Shown: one piece after another, positions 8,192 through 16,175 of the stretch
Numbering within the stretch: the first letter of the stretch is position 1
How the letters are laid out: each line of letters begins with the position of its first letter
NCBI GenBank assembly: GCA_031421855.1
Contig: JANOPN010000121.1
Location: 1-25,656, forward strand
Length of the DNA stretch: 25,656 nucleotides
From: JAAFHN01 sp031421855
Lineage (GTDB): Bacteria; Pseudomonadota; Gammaproteobacteria; Burkholderiales; Burkholderiaceae_C
Reading direction: 5' to 3'
Made by a program: the position numbers and the translations under genes
Notes under the pieces: generated by a model
Told to the model about the DNA's origin: nothing
What the model saw: the letters and a program-made list of their open reading frames with translations, nothing else
Database searches by the model: none

Positions 8192-9181
8192 TCAGCGGCG
8201 GTCCAGCCCAGCAGGTGGCCAGTTTTCCAACTTCATGCCCAAGGTCAAGCCGCGCGACGCGAGCACTTCCTTGATTTCATTGAGTGATTTGCGACCCAAA
8301 TTCGGTGTCTTCAGCAACTCATTTTCGGTGCGTTGGATCAAATCACCAATGTAGTAGATGTTTTCCGCTTTGAGACAGTTAGCCGAACGAACGGTCAACT
8401 CAAGCTCGTCGACTGGACGCAGCAAAATGGGGTCAAAGTTCGTCGCCGCGCGCGGAGCTGGCGCATCAAATGCCGCCAGTTCACTGCCTTCGAGTTGCGC
8501 AAACACGGCCAATTGCTCGACCAAAATCTTGGCCGACGAGCGAACCGCGTCTTCTGCGGTCACTGCACCATTGGTCTCGATTTCCATGACCAGCTTGTCC
8601 AAGTCGGTACGCTGTTCAACGCGAGCGTTTTCAACGGCGTAGCTGACGCGACGAATGGGCGAGAAGGAAGCGTCCAAAACGATGCGGCCAATGCCCTTGT
8701 TTGGCTCATCCGCGTAACGCCGCATGCTGCCTGGTACGTAGCCACGGCCTTTTTCGACCTTGACTTGCATGTCGAGCTTACCGCCTTGACCTAAATGCGC
8801 GATGATGTGGTCAGGGTTGACGATCTCGACATCGTGCGGGGTCTGAATGTCTGCGGCGGTTACGGCGCCTTCGCCGTCTTTGCGCAAGCTCAGCGTGACT
8901 TCATCGCGGTTGTGCAACTTGAACACAACGCCTTTGAGGTTCAACAAAATGTTGACGACATCTTCTTGAACGCCGTCGATCGAAGAGTACTCGTGCAACA
9001 CAGAAGCTATCGTCACCTCGGTCGGCGCATAGCCCACCATAGACGACAACAAAACACGGCGCAAAGCATTACCCAAAGTGTGGCCGTAGCCGCGCTCAAA
9101 CGGCTCAAGCGTGACCTTGCTTTTGTTGTGGCCGATTTGCTCGACTTGGATGGCTTTGGGTTTGAGCAGATTCGTTTGCAT
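8192..9181 (-). CDS. rpoA: DNA-directed RNA polymerase subunit alpha
   Basis: The 329-residue protein is a full-length alpha subunit, which dimerises to nucleate assembly of RNA polymerase. The N-terminal domain holds the assembly signature (LEPFERGYGHTLGNALRRVLLSS). The C-terminal domain, after a short linker at about residues 235-245, contains LRPVDELELTVRSANCLK and the helix-hairpin region TPNLGRKSLNEIKEVLASRGL that contacts UP elements and activators. AGGAAG precedes the ATG. It lies between rpsD and rplQ, the normal alpha-operon position, but with an unusually structured 145-bp gap on the rpsD side. Confidence 0.99.
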   Translation of the reverse strand: MQTNLLKPKAIQVEQIGHNKSKVTLEPFERGYGHTLGNALRRVLLSSMVGYAPTEVTIASVLHEYSSIDGVQEDVVNILLNLKGVVFKLHNRDEVTLSLRKDGEGAVTAADIQTPHDVEIVNPDHIIAHLGQGGKLDMQVKVEKGRGYVPGSMRRYADEPNKGIGRIVLDASFSPIRRVSYAVENARVEQRTDLDKLVMEIETNGAVTAEDAVRSSAKILVEQLAVFAQLEGSELAAFDAPAPRAATNFDPILLRPVDELELTVRSANCLKAENIYYIGDLIQRTENELLKTPNLGRKSLNEIKEVLASRGLTLGMKLENWPPAGLDRR

Positions 9182-9236
9182 GCAGTCTTCCTAAAAATGC
9201 CCTCGGCACGTTACGCCGATAAGGCTGGTAGACACC

Positions 9237-9257
9237 CCAACGAACGATGTTCGTTGG
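9237..9257 (-). promoter_or_regulatory. 9-bp hairpin in the rpsD-rpoA gap
   Basis: CCAACGAAC and GTTCGTTGG form a perfect 9-bp stem around a 3-base loop in the 145-bp gap between rpsD and rpoA. No T-run follows in the direction of transcription, so it is more likely an mRNA processing, stability or protein-binding element than a terminator. A second imperfect hairpin (9310-9330) straddles the rpsD stop codon. Confidence 0.5.
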
Positions 9258-9326
9258 AATTGATCCGGACAAAATGAACTAACCGCGACAGCAACAGGCG
9301 AAATCACACCTGCTGCTGAGGCAGCA

Positions 9327-9950
9327 TCAGCGTGAATACAACTCGACAACCAGCGATTCGTTGATGTCTTGGCCAAACTCGTCGCGATCTGGGGCTTTCT
9401 TGAACACGCCTTCGGCCTTGTCCTTGCTTACGTCCACCCAAGCTGGGAAACCAATTTGCTCGGCCAGCGACAGCGCCTCTTGCACACGAATTTGCTTCTT
9501 CGATTTCTCACGCACCGCAACCGTGTCACCGGCTTTAACCAGCATCGATGCGATGTTGGCAACATTGCCGTTCAACACGATCTGCTTGTGCGACACGAGC
9601 TGACGCGCTTCAGCGCGAGTTGAAGCGAAACCCATGCGATAAACAACGTTGTCCAAACGCGACTCGAGCAAGCTCAGCAAGTTTGCACCCGTGTTGCCCT
9701 TGCGGCGGTCGGCTTCTTCGAAGCAACGACGGAACTGACGCTCCAACACGCCGTACATGCGCTTGATTTTTTGCTTCTCGCGCAACTGCAAGCCAAAGTC
9801 AGACGTGCGCTGACCGCTGGTGCGCCCGTGTTGACCAGGCTTGGTGTCTAATTTACACTTGTCACTGATGGCGCGGCGTGCGCTCTTCAGGAATAAGTCT
9901 GTGCCTTCACGGCGGGAGAGTTTGGCCTTAGGACCGATGAAACGTGCCAC
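9327..9950 (-). CDS. rpsD: 30S ribosomal protein S4
   Basis: The 207-residue S4 starts at a GTG (9950), preceded by AAAGGA. This start gives the family's N-terminus (ARFIGPKAKLSRREGTDLF) and usual length; in-frame codons further upstream add a non-conserved leader. The S4 N-terminal domain has only one cysteine (CKLDTKPGQHG), so it is the zinc-free type. The S4 RNA-binding fold covers about residues 95-160 (ESRLDNVVYRMGFASTRAEARQLVSHKQI). S4 initiates 30S assembly on 16S rRNA, and in E. coli it represses its own operon. Here the gene is separated from rpsK by 172 bp that contain a possible promoter and hairpin. Confidence 0.97.
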   Translation of the reverse strand: MARFIGPKAKLSRREGTDLFLKSARRAISDKCKLDTKPGQHGRTSGQRTSDFGLQLREKQKIKRMYGVLERQFRRCFEEADRRKGNTGANLLSLLESRLDNVVYRMGFASTRAEARQLVSHKQIVLNGNVANIASMLVKAGDTVAVREKSKKQIRVQEALSLAEQIGFPAWVDVSKDKAEGVFKKAPDRDEFGQDINESLVVELYSR

Positions 9951-10052
9951 GACGCATCCTTTATGTTTCTGCTGCGACTGAGGCGCAGGAGCTGGCAGCA
10001 ACGCCAGCGGTGGGCTTACCGAGAACTGCATCACAAGCGTGCGACGCAGACG

Positions 10053-10074
10053 AAAAATGCCGCATGACGCGGCA
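10053..10074 (-). terminator. Terminator- or attenuator-like hairpin between rpsK and rpsD
   Basis: On the minus strand TGCCGC, a GTCAT loop and GCGGCA form a 6-bp stem immediately followed by TTTTT. It has the form of a short intrinsic terminator inside the alpha operon. Because essential genes follow, it is more likely partial or regulated than absolute. Confidence 0.5.
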
Positions 10075-10082
10075 AACCAACG

Positions 10083-10109
10083 ATTATAGCCCGACCGCTA
10101 CGCGATCAA
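10083..10109 (-). promoter_or_regulatory. Possible internal promoter for rpsD-rpoA-rplQ
   Basis: A perfect TATAAT box (10083-10088) is preceded by TTGATC (10104-10109) with a 15-bp spacer, shorter than optimal. A start near 10076 would fall at the foot of the adjacent hairpin. The rpsD leader would then be about 125 nt. The -10 match is strong and the -35 weak. Confidence 0.4.
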
Positions 10110-10122
10110 GCTAAATCAGTGT

Positions 10123-10527
10123 TTAGATCCGGCGACGCTTTTGAGGGCGGCAGCCGTTGTGTGGTACGGGCGTCACATCAGCAATCGACGCAATGCGGAT
10201 ACCAAGCGCGCCAAGCGCCCGAACCGACGACTCCCTACCAGGTCCGGGGCCCTTGATCTCGACGTCAAGATTCTTGATGCCCTGCTCCATCGCAGCGCGA
10301 CCAGCGACCTCGCTGGCTACCTGTGCAGCGAACGGTGTCGACTTACGTGAGCCTTTGAATCCCTGTCCACCCGATGATGCCCAAGACAGAGCGTTACCTT
10401 GGCGATCGGTGATGGTGATGATCGTGTTGTTGAACGACGCGTGAACGTGCGCGATGCCGTCCGCAACGTTTTTACGAACTTTCTTGCGAACACGTTGTGC
10501 TGCGCTGTTTGATGGTGCTTTTGCCAT
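10123..10527 (-). CDS. rpsK: 30S ribosomal protein S11
   Basis: The 134-residue S11 has the conserved core HVHASFNNTIITITDRQGNALSW, the GFKGSRKSTPFAAQ segment and the C-terminal PVPHNGCRPQKRRRI that contacts 16S rRNA near the platform and the mRNA path. It is complete, with its start 12 bp beyond the rpsM stop. The 172-bp gap that follows before rpsD is unusually long for this operon. Confidence 0.99.
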   Translation of the reverse strand: MAKAPSNSAAQRVRKKVRKNVADGIAHVHASFNNTIITITDRQGNALSWASSGGQGFKGSRKSTPFAAQVASEVAGRAAMEQGIKNLDVEIKGPGPGRESSVRALGALGIRIASIADVTPVPHNGCRPQKRRRI

Positions 10528-10539
10528 GCTTAACCTCGG

Positions 10540-10905
10540 TTATTTCTTCAGAGCCTGGGCTGCGCGACGCGGCCCCTTGCGGGTGCGGGCATTCGTGCGG
10601 GTACGCTGACCGCGCACTGGCAAACCGCGGCGATGACGAAAGCCGCGATAGCAGCCAATATCCATCAAACGCTTGATGTTCATCGTTGTCTCGCGACGCA
10701 GATCGCCTTCAATCGTGAAGCGAGCAATCGCGTCACGGATCTTTTCCAAGTCCTGATCGGTGAAGTCTTTAACCTTCTTTGAGTATGCGATGCCGCATGC
10801 TTCACAAATCTCGCGTGCGCGGGTCCGACCGATACCGAAGATGGCCGTGAAGCCAATCTCTGCATGTTGGTGCGGTGGAATGTTGATACCAGCAATACGT
10901 GCCAT
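10540..10905 (-). CDS. rpsM: 30S ribosomal protein S13
   Basis: The 121-residue S13 starts MARIAGINIPPHQHAEIG. It contains the helix-two-turn-helix region (IFGIGRTRAREICEACGI) and ends with the basic tail RTRTNARTRKGPRRA that reaches the decoding region and P-site tRNA. S13 forms intersubunit bridges at the head of the 30S subunit. It lies in the standard order between rpmJ (36-bp gap) and rpsK (12-bp gap). Confidence 0.99.
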   Translation of the reverse strand: MARIAGINIPPHQHAEIGFTAIFGIGRTRAREICEACGIAYSKKVKDFTDQDLEKIRDAIARFTIEGDLRRETTMNIKRLMDIGCYRGFRHRRGLPVRGQRTRTNARTRKGPRRAAQALKK

Positions 10906-10941
10906 GGTGTTTTCCTACGATCTACGTTGTTTCTAGACTAA

Positions 10942-11055
10942 TTAACCTTGGCGCTGCTTGTGACGCGGATCAGTACAGATCACGCGAACGACACCCTTGC
11001 GGCGGATGACTTTGCAGTTGCGACAAATTTTCTTAACTGATGCGGCGACTTTCAT
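10942..11055 (-). CDS. rpmJ: 50S ribosomal protein L36
   Basis: This small gene encodes a 37-residue L36. The translation starts MKVAASVKKICRNCKVIRR and ends TDPRHKQRQG. C11, C14, C27 and H32 form the zinc-ribbon set, so it is the zinc-binding type. GGAGAAAAAG precedes the ATG. It is placed between secY and rpsM, where it is conserved in proteobacteria. The infA gene that often sits between secY and rpmJ in betaproteobacteria is absent. Confidence 0.97.
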   Translation of the reverse strand: MKVAASVKKICRNCKVIRRKGVVRVICTDPRHKQRQG

Positions 11056-11106
11056 CTTTTTCTCCAGCGACGCGGAAAGGCAACTGCCAATCCGACTAAA
11101 ACAATA

Positions 11107-12435
11107 TCAAATTCCGGATGAGCCCAGCGGACCCTTGAAGTTGGCTTTTTTGAGCAACGACTCATACTGCTGCGACATCATGTAGTTCTGCACCTGTGCC
11201 ATGAAATCCATCGTGACCACCACAACAATCAACAACGACGTACCGCCGAAGTAAAACGGGACCGAGAACCTCAAATTCAAAAATTCGGGCAACAAGCAGA
11301 CAAGCGTGATGTAGAGCGCCCCAACCATCGTTAACCTGAGCAAAATCTTATCGATGTACTTTGCCGTTTGGTCACCAGGCCGGATACCAGGTATGAAGGC
11401 ACCGCTTTTCTTCAAGTTATCTGCTGTTTCGCGACTGTTGAAGACCAACGCCGTGTAAAAGAAACAGAAAAATATGATCGCAGCAGCAAGCAAAATTACG
11501 TAGATCGGCTGACCGGGTGTCAGACTGCCCGCAACATCTTTCAACCAACGCATCGAATCGCCTGTAGCAAACCAACCAACCACGGTTGCTGGCAACAAAA
11601 TAATCGACGAAGCAAAGATCGGAGGAATGACGCCCGCCATGTTCAGCTTGAGTGGCAAATGGGAGGATTGCCCGCCGTACACCTTGTTGCCGACCTGTCG
11701 GCGCGCGTAGTTAACCAAAATCTTGCGCTGCCCTCGTTCGACAAACACCACGAAGTACGTCACACCGATCACCAAGAAAACAATCAGCAGTGCGACCAAA
11801 GGACCCATGGCACCGGTTCTGACGAGTTCCAACATGCCGCCGACAGCGCTGGGCAGGCCAGCGGCAATGCCCGCAAAGATGATGATTGAAATCCCGTTAC
11901 CTAACCCGCGCTCAGTGATCTGCTCACCAAGCCACATGAGAAACATCGTACCCGCAGTCAACGACATCGCGCAGGTGATGCGAAATCCGATACCGGGTGC
12001 CAATACCAAACGCTCTGACGCCTCAAGAGCCACTGCGATTCCGATTGACTGAAATATCGCCAAGCCGAGCGTACCGTAACGGGTGTACTGCGTGATCTTT
12101 CGACGACCAGCTTCACCCTCTTTTTTCCACTGTTCAACCGTCGGTACAACATACGTCATCAATTGCATGATGATCGATGCTGAGATGTACGGCATGATGC
12201 CTAGAGCGAAAACCGTGAACCGAGACAGCGCGCCACCCGAGAACATGTTGAACAAACTCAAGATTCCGCCAGCTTGACTCTTGAACAGCTGTTGCAACTG
12301 GACTGGATCAATGCCTGGCACGGGAATATGCGCACCAATGCGGTACACCACCAAGGCGAGTAGCAGGAACACCAGCCGACGACGGAGGTCTCCGAACTTT
12401 CCTGCTTTTGCGAGTTGCGCGGGGTTAGTTGCCAC
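11107..12435 (-). CDS. secY: Preprotein translocase subunit SecY
   Basis: The 442-residue SecY forms the channel of the Sec translocon in the inner membrane with SecE and SecG. It has the ten-segment hydrophobic pattern of the family. Signatures include the N-terminal FGDLRRRLVFLLLALVVYRIGAHIPVPGI, the plug region after it, and the cytoplasmic loop NYARRQVGNKVYGGQSSHLPLKLNMAGVIPPIFASS, which helps bind ribosome and SecA. Translation starts at a GTG (12435) with only a weak ribosome-binding site. It follows rplO by 28 bp, as in typical spc operons, and precedes rpmJ by 51 bp. Confidence 0.99.
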   Translation of the reverse strand: MATNPAQLAKAGKFGDLRRRLVFLLLALVVYRIGAHIPVPGIDPVQLQQLFKSQAGGILSLFNMFSGGALSRFTVFALGIMPYISASIIMQLMTYVVPTVEQWKKEGEAGRRKITQYTRYGTLGLAIFQSIGIAVALEASERLVLAPGIGFRITCAMSLTAGTMFLMWLGEQITERGLGNGISIIIFAGIAAGLPSAVGGMLELVRTGAMGPLVALLIVFLVIGVTYFVVFVERGQRKILVNYARRQVGNKVYGGQSSHLPLKLNMAGVIPPIFASSIILLPATVVGWFATGDSMRWLKDVAGSLTPGQPIYVILLAAAIIFFCFFYTALVFNSRETADNLKKSGAFIPGIRPGDQTAKYIDKILLRLTMVGALYITLVCLLPEFLNLRFSVPFYFGGTSLLIVVVVTMDFMAQVQNYMMSQQYESLLKKANFKGPLGSSGI

Positions 12436-12463
12436 AGTTGCTCTATGTACTCAACGAGTCGGT

Positions 12464-12895
12464 TTACGCGAACGATCCGCCAGCGGCTTCGACAGCAGCT
12501 TTGGCTGCGGCCGTTGCACCGATACCAACGAACTTGATCGCCAGTGTCAATTCGCCCGTGTTGATGATCTTCACAACTTTCGCTTTTGATCCGACCAGCT
12601 TGGCCGCCTTCAGTGCATCCAAATTGACTTCAGTCAAGCCAAGCAAACTCAAGGCGCGAAGATTGACTTCAGCATTGAATTTCAACAGGGGCGACTTGAA
12701 GCCACGCTTGGGCAAGCGACGTTGCAAAGGCATTTGACCGCCCTCAAAACCTACCTTGTGGTAGCCACCAGCACGCGACTTTTGACCCTTGTGACCACGG
12801 CCAGCGGTTTTACCGAGACCCGATCCGATGCCACGGCCAACGCGGCGACGTGGTTTCTTGCTGCCAGCGGCAGGAGCGATGGTATTGAGATCCAT
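12464..12895 (-). CDS. rplO: 50S ribosomal protein L15
   Basis: The 143-residue L15 has the glycine-rich, basic N-terminal extension (RRVGRGIGSGLGKTAGRGHKGQKSR) that penetrates the 23S rRNA core, followed by GFEGGQMPLQRRLPKRGF. The ATG overlaps the rpmD stop by one base (TAATG), which implies translational coupling. Confidence 0.99.
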   Translation of the reverse strand: MDLNTIAPAAGSKKPRRRVGRGIGSGLGKTAGRGHKGQKSRAGGYHKVGFEGGQMPLQRRLPKRGFKSPLLKFNAEVNLRALSLLGLTEVNLDALKAAKLVGSKAKVVKIINTGELTLAIKFVGIGATAAAKAAVEAAGGSFA

Positions 12896-13077
12896 TACAG
12901 AACCTTCAGCAAGTAGCTAATTTTGTTGATCATGCCGCGCACTGCAGGTGTATCTTGCAGTTCGCTGGTGCTGTTGAGCTTTCGCAAGCCCAAGCCACGC
13001 ACGGTGCCACGATGTGATTCTTTGCAGCTGATGGGGCTGCGAACCAGTTTGATTTTGACGGTTGGGGTGTTAGACAT
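12895..13077 (-). CDS. rpmD: 50S ribosomal protein L30
   Basis: The 60-residue L30 carries the family segments KIKLVRSPISCKESHRGTVRGLGLRKLNS and the C-terminal RGMINKISYLLKV. It is short, as expected, and lies between rpsE and rplO. Its stop shares one base with the rplO start. Confidence 0.98.
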   Translation of the reverse strand: MSNTPTVKIKLVRSPISCKESHRGTVRGLGLRKLNSTSELQDTPAVRGMINKISYLLKVL

Positions 13078-13089
13078 TCATAACTCCAA

Positions 13090-13620
13090 TCAAGCCGCGA
13101 ACAAGTCTTCGAGACTTTTGCCGCGCTTGGACGCGATCGCGCCAGGCGTGGTGCTTTTCGCAAATGCGTCGAGCGTTGCACGAACCATGTTGTACGGGTT
13201 CGAAGAACCGTGGCTCTTTGCTACGACGTCGGTGATGCCGACCACCTCGAACACGGCACGCATAGGACCGCCTGCGATGATACCCGTGCCTTTTGGTGCC
13301 GGAGAAATCATGACCGAAGCGGCACCATGGTGACCATACACACGGTGGTGCAAGGTCCCATTTTTCAAGGTCACATGTTTCAGGTTGCGACGGGCCTCTT
13401 CCATTGCCTTTTGGACAGCAACAGGAACCTCTTTCGACTTTCCCTTGCCCATTCCAACCTTGCCATCGCCGTCACCGACGACTGTCAAGGCGGCGAAACC
13501 GAGAATACGACCACCCTTCACCACCTTGGTGACGCGGTTGACCGCAATCATTTTCTCCCGCATGCCATCGTCGCGAGCGTCGTCTGGTTTTGCTTGAGTT
13601 TTAGCTTGAACTTTTGCCAT
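13090..13620 (-). CDS. rpsE: 30S ribosomal protein S5
   Basis: The 176-residue S5 has the N-terminal double-stranded RNA-binding domain (KMIAVNRVTKVVKGGRILGFAAL, VGMGKGKSKEVPVAVQKAMEEARRNL) and the C-terminal domain (GTGIIAGGPMRAVFEVVGI). S5 works with S4 in decoding fidelity and mRNA unwinding at the entry channel. A lysine-rich N-terminal tail precedes the conserved core, as in other Burkholderiales. It starts 17 bp after rplR. Confidence 0.99.
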   Translation of the reverse strand: MAKVQAKTQAKPDDARDDGMREKMIAVNRVTKVVKGGRILGFAALTVVGDGDGKVGMGKGKSKEVPVAVQKAMEEARRNLKHVTLKNGTLHHRVYGHHGAASVMISPAPKGTGIIAGGPMRAVFEVVGITDVVAKSHGSSNPYNMVRATLDAFAKSTTPGAIASKRGKSLEDLFAA

Positions 13621-13637
13621 ATCGTTGTCCTTGGACC

Positions 13638-14003
13638 TTAGATTTCAAGGCCAGCGCCGCGAGCGGCTTCAGCCAGCGCTTTGACGCGGCCGTGGTAAGC
13701 AAACCCTGCGCGGTCAAACGCGACCTTATTCACACCAGCGGCTTTCGCGCGTTCGGCAATTCGCTTACCGATCAGCTCGGCAGCAGCGGTGTTGCCACCC
13801 TTGCCTGCGGTCCCGAGCTCCTTGCGTACTTCGGCTTCTGCAGTGCTGGCAGCTGCCAACACTTTCGTGCCGTCGCCAGAGAACACAGTAGCGTACATGT
13901 GCAGGTTGGTACGGTTCACCGACAGACGGGCGATGCCCTGAATCGCGATGCGAATACGGGTCTGACGCGCACGGCGCAGGCGTTGTTCTTTTTTCGTCAA
14001 CAT
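13638..14003 (-). CDS. rplR: 50S ribosomal protein L18
   Basis: The 121-residue L18 binds 5S rRNA together with L5 and L25. It has the conserved RRARQTRIRIAIQGIARLSVNRTNLHMYATV region, and ends FDRAGFAYHGRVKALAEAARGAGLEI, the usual L18 C-terminus. It starts 11 bp after rplF. Confidence 0.99.
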   Translation of the reverse strand: MLTKKEQRLRRARQTRIRIAIQGIARLSVNRTNLHMYATVFSGDGTKVLAAASTAEAEVRKELGTAGKGGNTAAAELIGKRIAERAKAAGVNKVAFDRAGFAYHGRVKALAEAARGAGLEI

Positions 14004-14014
14004 GTTGCCGCCCC

Positions 14015-14548
14015 TTATTTCTTCTTGGTTTCTTTGATGACGATTTTCTCGTCAGAATACCGAATTCCCTTGCCTTTATAGGGCTCAGGCGGGCGAACGG
14101 CACGAATTTCAGCTGCAATTTGGCCAACGCGCTGGCGGTCAGCGCCTTTGATCACAATTTCAGTCGGGATCGCAGTTGTCACCGTGATGCCAGCGGGCAT
14201 GTCAAAGTTAACAGGGTGTGAGTAGCCGATTGCAAGATTCAGTTTTGAGCCTTGCGCAGCTGCTTTGAAACCCACACCGACCAAATTGAGTTTCTTTTCG
14301 AAACCCTTGGTGACACCAACAATCATGTTGTTGACCAGCTGGCGCATGGTGCCACTCATCGCATTGGCTGCTTGAGTGGTGTCCACCGGCGCGAAGCTCA
14401 GCTTGCCAGCATCATTTGTAACAGTGACCAAGGCGTTTGCAGCAACAGACAGTTGACCGCCGGCGCCTTTGACGCTGATTGAATCTTGACCCAAAGTTAC
14501 GTCCACACCTGCGGGGACGCTAACGGGCATTTTTCCTACGCGAGACAT
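14015..14548 (-). CDS. rplF: 50S ribosomal protein L6
   Basis: The 177-residue L6 is complete, with MSRVGKMPVSVPAGV at the start and two tandem L6-type folds. The C-terminal signature PPEPYKGKGIRYSDEKI is intact. L6 sits near the GTPase-associated centre of the large subunit. It is separated from rpsH by 24 bp. Confidence 0.99.
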   Translation of the reverse strand: MSRVGKMPVSVPAGVDVTLGQDSISVKGAGGQLSVAANALVTVTNDAGKLSFAPVDTTQAANAMSGTMRQLVNNMIVGVTKGFEKKLNLVGVGFKAAAQGSKLNLAIGYSHPVNFDMPAGITVTTAIPTEIVIKGADRQRVGQIAAEIRAVRPPEPYKGKGIRYSDEKIVIKETKKK

Positions 14549-14572
14549 TGTGTTTTTCCTCTCACGCTTCGG

Positions 14573-14968
14573 TTATGCGACGTAGCAAAGTACTTCGCCG
14601 CCCACGCCAGTGGCGCGTGCTTTGCGATCGGTCATCACGCCTTGGGGCGTGGTGACAATGGCGATTCCCAAGCCGTTCATGACTTGTGGAATGGCATCTT
14701 TGCGTTTGTATACGCGCAGGCCGGGGCGGCTCACACGCTCGATGCGCTCGATGACCGGGCGGCCCGCGTAGTACTTGAGAACAATCTCAAGCGTGGCCTT
14801 CCCGTCGGCTGATTTCACTTGGAAACCATCGATGTAGCCTTCGTCTTGTAGGACTTGTGCGATAGCGATCTTCACTTTGGAAGATGGCACCGAAACTGTG
14901 ACTTTGGCAACGGCTTGCGCGTTGCGAATTCGGGTCAACAGGTCGGCAATTGGGTCACTCATGCTCAT
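14573..14968 (-). CDS. rpsH: 30S ribosomal protein S8
   Basis: The 131-residue S8 starts MSMSDPIADLLTRIRNAQ and ends with the characteristic GIAIVTTPQGVMTDRKAR and GGEVLCYVA. S8 binds the central domain of 16S rRNA. In E. coli it also represses translation of the spc operon at the rplX-rplE junction; I could not identify a matching RNA structure by eye here. Confidence 0.99.
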   Translation of the reverse strand: MSMSDPIADLLTRIRNAQAVAKVTVSVPSSKVKIAIAQVLQDEGYIDGFQVKSADGKATLEIVLKYYAGRPVIERIERVSRPGLRVYKRKDAIPQVMNGLGIAIVTTPQGVMTDRKARATGVGGEVLCYVA

Positions 14969-14984
14969 TTTTGAGTCCTCTCGC

Positions 14985-15290
14985 TTACCAGCTGGCTTTG
15001 GTCATGCCAGGGATTTCCCCGACAAAAGCCATTTCGCGGATCTTGGCACGAGCAAGACCGAATTGACGGAATGTTCCACGCGGACGACCGGTGATGTCGC
15101 AACGGTTGCGACCACGGGTTGGGTTCGCGTTGCGTGGCAACTGTTGCAACCCAGCCCGAGCGGCGGCGCGCTCTGCGTCTGTGTGCTTGGCGCTGCCAGC
15201 AACCGCTTTGAGTTCGGCGTACTTTTTTGCAAACTTTGCGACGAGTGTCGTGCGCTTGAGTTCGCGTTGAATCAGTGCTTGTTTAGCCAC
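14985..15290 (-). CDS. rpsN: 30S ribosomal protein S14
   Basis: The 101-residue S14 is the long, zinc-free form: the C-terminal core NRCDITGRPRGTFRQFGLARAKIREMAF has a single cysteine, not a CxxC pair. It starts at a GTG (15290), with GAGGTGA just upstream that overlaps the end of the rplE-rpsN gap of 8 bp. S14 helps assemble the 30S head. Confidence 0.98.
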   Translation of the reverse strand: MAKQALIQRELKRTTLVAKFAKKYAELKAVAGSAKHTDAERAAARAGLQQLPRNANPTRGRNRCDITGRPRGTFRQFGLARAKIREMAFVGEIPGMTKASW

Positions 15291-15298
15291 GAGTCACC

Positions 15299-15841
15299 TC
15301 AGTTCTTGAACGGGAAACGGAAACCAGCGAGCAGTGCTTTGCACTCTTCGTCGGTCCTAGCCGTTGTGGTGATGCTGATATTCATGCCACGGAGCGCGTC
15401 GATTTTGTCGTACTCGATTTCCGGGAAAATGATCTGCTCTTTCACACCGATGTTGTAGTTGCCACGACCGTCGAATGCACGACCCGACACACCTCGGAAG
15501 TCACGAACGCGTGGAAGCGCAACGGTTACGAAGCGGTCCAAAAATTCGTACATCTGAACACCACGCAACGTGACCATGCACCCGATAGGCAGCAATTCGC
15601 GGATCTTGAAACCGGCGATGGCCTTGCGCGCTTTGGTGGTGACTGGCTTTTGTCCGGCAATTTTCGTCAAATCACTGACGGCGTTGTCCAGGACTTTTTT
15701 GTCTGCCACCGCTTCGCCCACACCCATGTTGAGTGTGATCTTGGTGATGCGGGGTACTTCCATGGTCGACTTGTAACCAAACTTGGTCATCAAGTCAGGT
15801 GCAACCTTGGTGCGGTAAATTTCTTGAAAGCGAGCAGCCAT
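15299..15841 (-). CDS. rplE: 50S ribosomal protein L5
   Basis: The 180-residue L5 binds 5S rRNA and contacts P-site tRNA. It has KITLNMGVGEAVADKKVLDNA, KARKAIAGFKIRELLPIGCMVTLRG and the RDFRGVSGRAFDGRGNYNIGVKEQIIFPEI block. Two ATGs six bases apart are possible starts. The one at 15841 has AAGGTGG at a normal 7-base distance and gives a start like other L5 proteins (MAARFQEIYRTKV). The one at 15847 overlaps the rplX stop as ATGA and would add two residues. Confidence 0.97.
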   Translation of the reverse strand: MAARFQEIYRTKVAPDLMTKFGYKSTMEVPRITKITLNMGVGEAVADKKVLDNAVSDLTKIAGQKPVTTKARKAIAGFKIRELLPIGCMVTLRGVQMYEFLDRFVTVALPRVRDFRGVSGRAFDGRGNYNIGVKEQIIFPEIEYDKIDALRGMNISITTTARTDEECKALLAGFRFPFKN

Positions 15842-15843
15842 GA

Positions 15844-16164
15844 TCATGCCACCTTGATTTCTTCGCCGCTGGATTTGAAGACGCGCACTTTTTTGCCGTC
15901 ATCCAGAAACTTCATGCCAACGCGGTCTGCTTTGCCGGTGGCTGGGTTGTAGATTGCTACGTTGGATTGATGGATGGGCATTGACTTGTCAACGATGCCA
16001 CCGGTCGTGCCTTTGAGCGGATTGGGTTTGGTGTGCTTTTTGACAACATTGATCCCGTCAATGACGAAGTGGGTTTCGTTGTTGCGAAGATTGATCGTGC
16101 CACGCTTGCCTTTGTCTCGGCCCGTGATCACGATGACTTCGTCACCTTTGCGCAGTTTGTTCAT
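15844..16164 (-). CDS. rplX: 50S ribosomal protein L24
   Basis: The 106-residue L24 has an N-terminal KOW motif (LRKGDEVIVITGRDKGKRGTI) and the family's middle segment GINVVKKHTKPNP. It initiates 50S assembly by binding 23S rRNA. It starts 11 bp after rplN and runs directly into rplE. Confidence 0.99.
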   Translation of the reverse strand: MNKLRKGDEVIVITGRDKGKRGTINLRNNETHFVIDGINVVKKHTKPNPLKGTTGGIVDKSMPIHQSNVAIYNPATGKADRVGMKFLDDGKKVRVFKSSGEEIKVA

Positions 16165-16175
16165 GTTGACCTCGA

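Noticed and set aside
9951..10034. N-terminal extension of S4 from an upstream in-frame ATG
   Set aside because: The 28 extra residues are not conserved in S4, and AAAGGA precedes the GTG at 9950.
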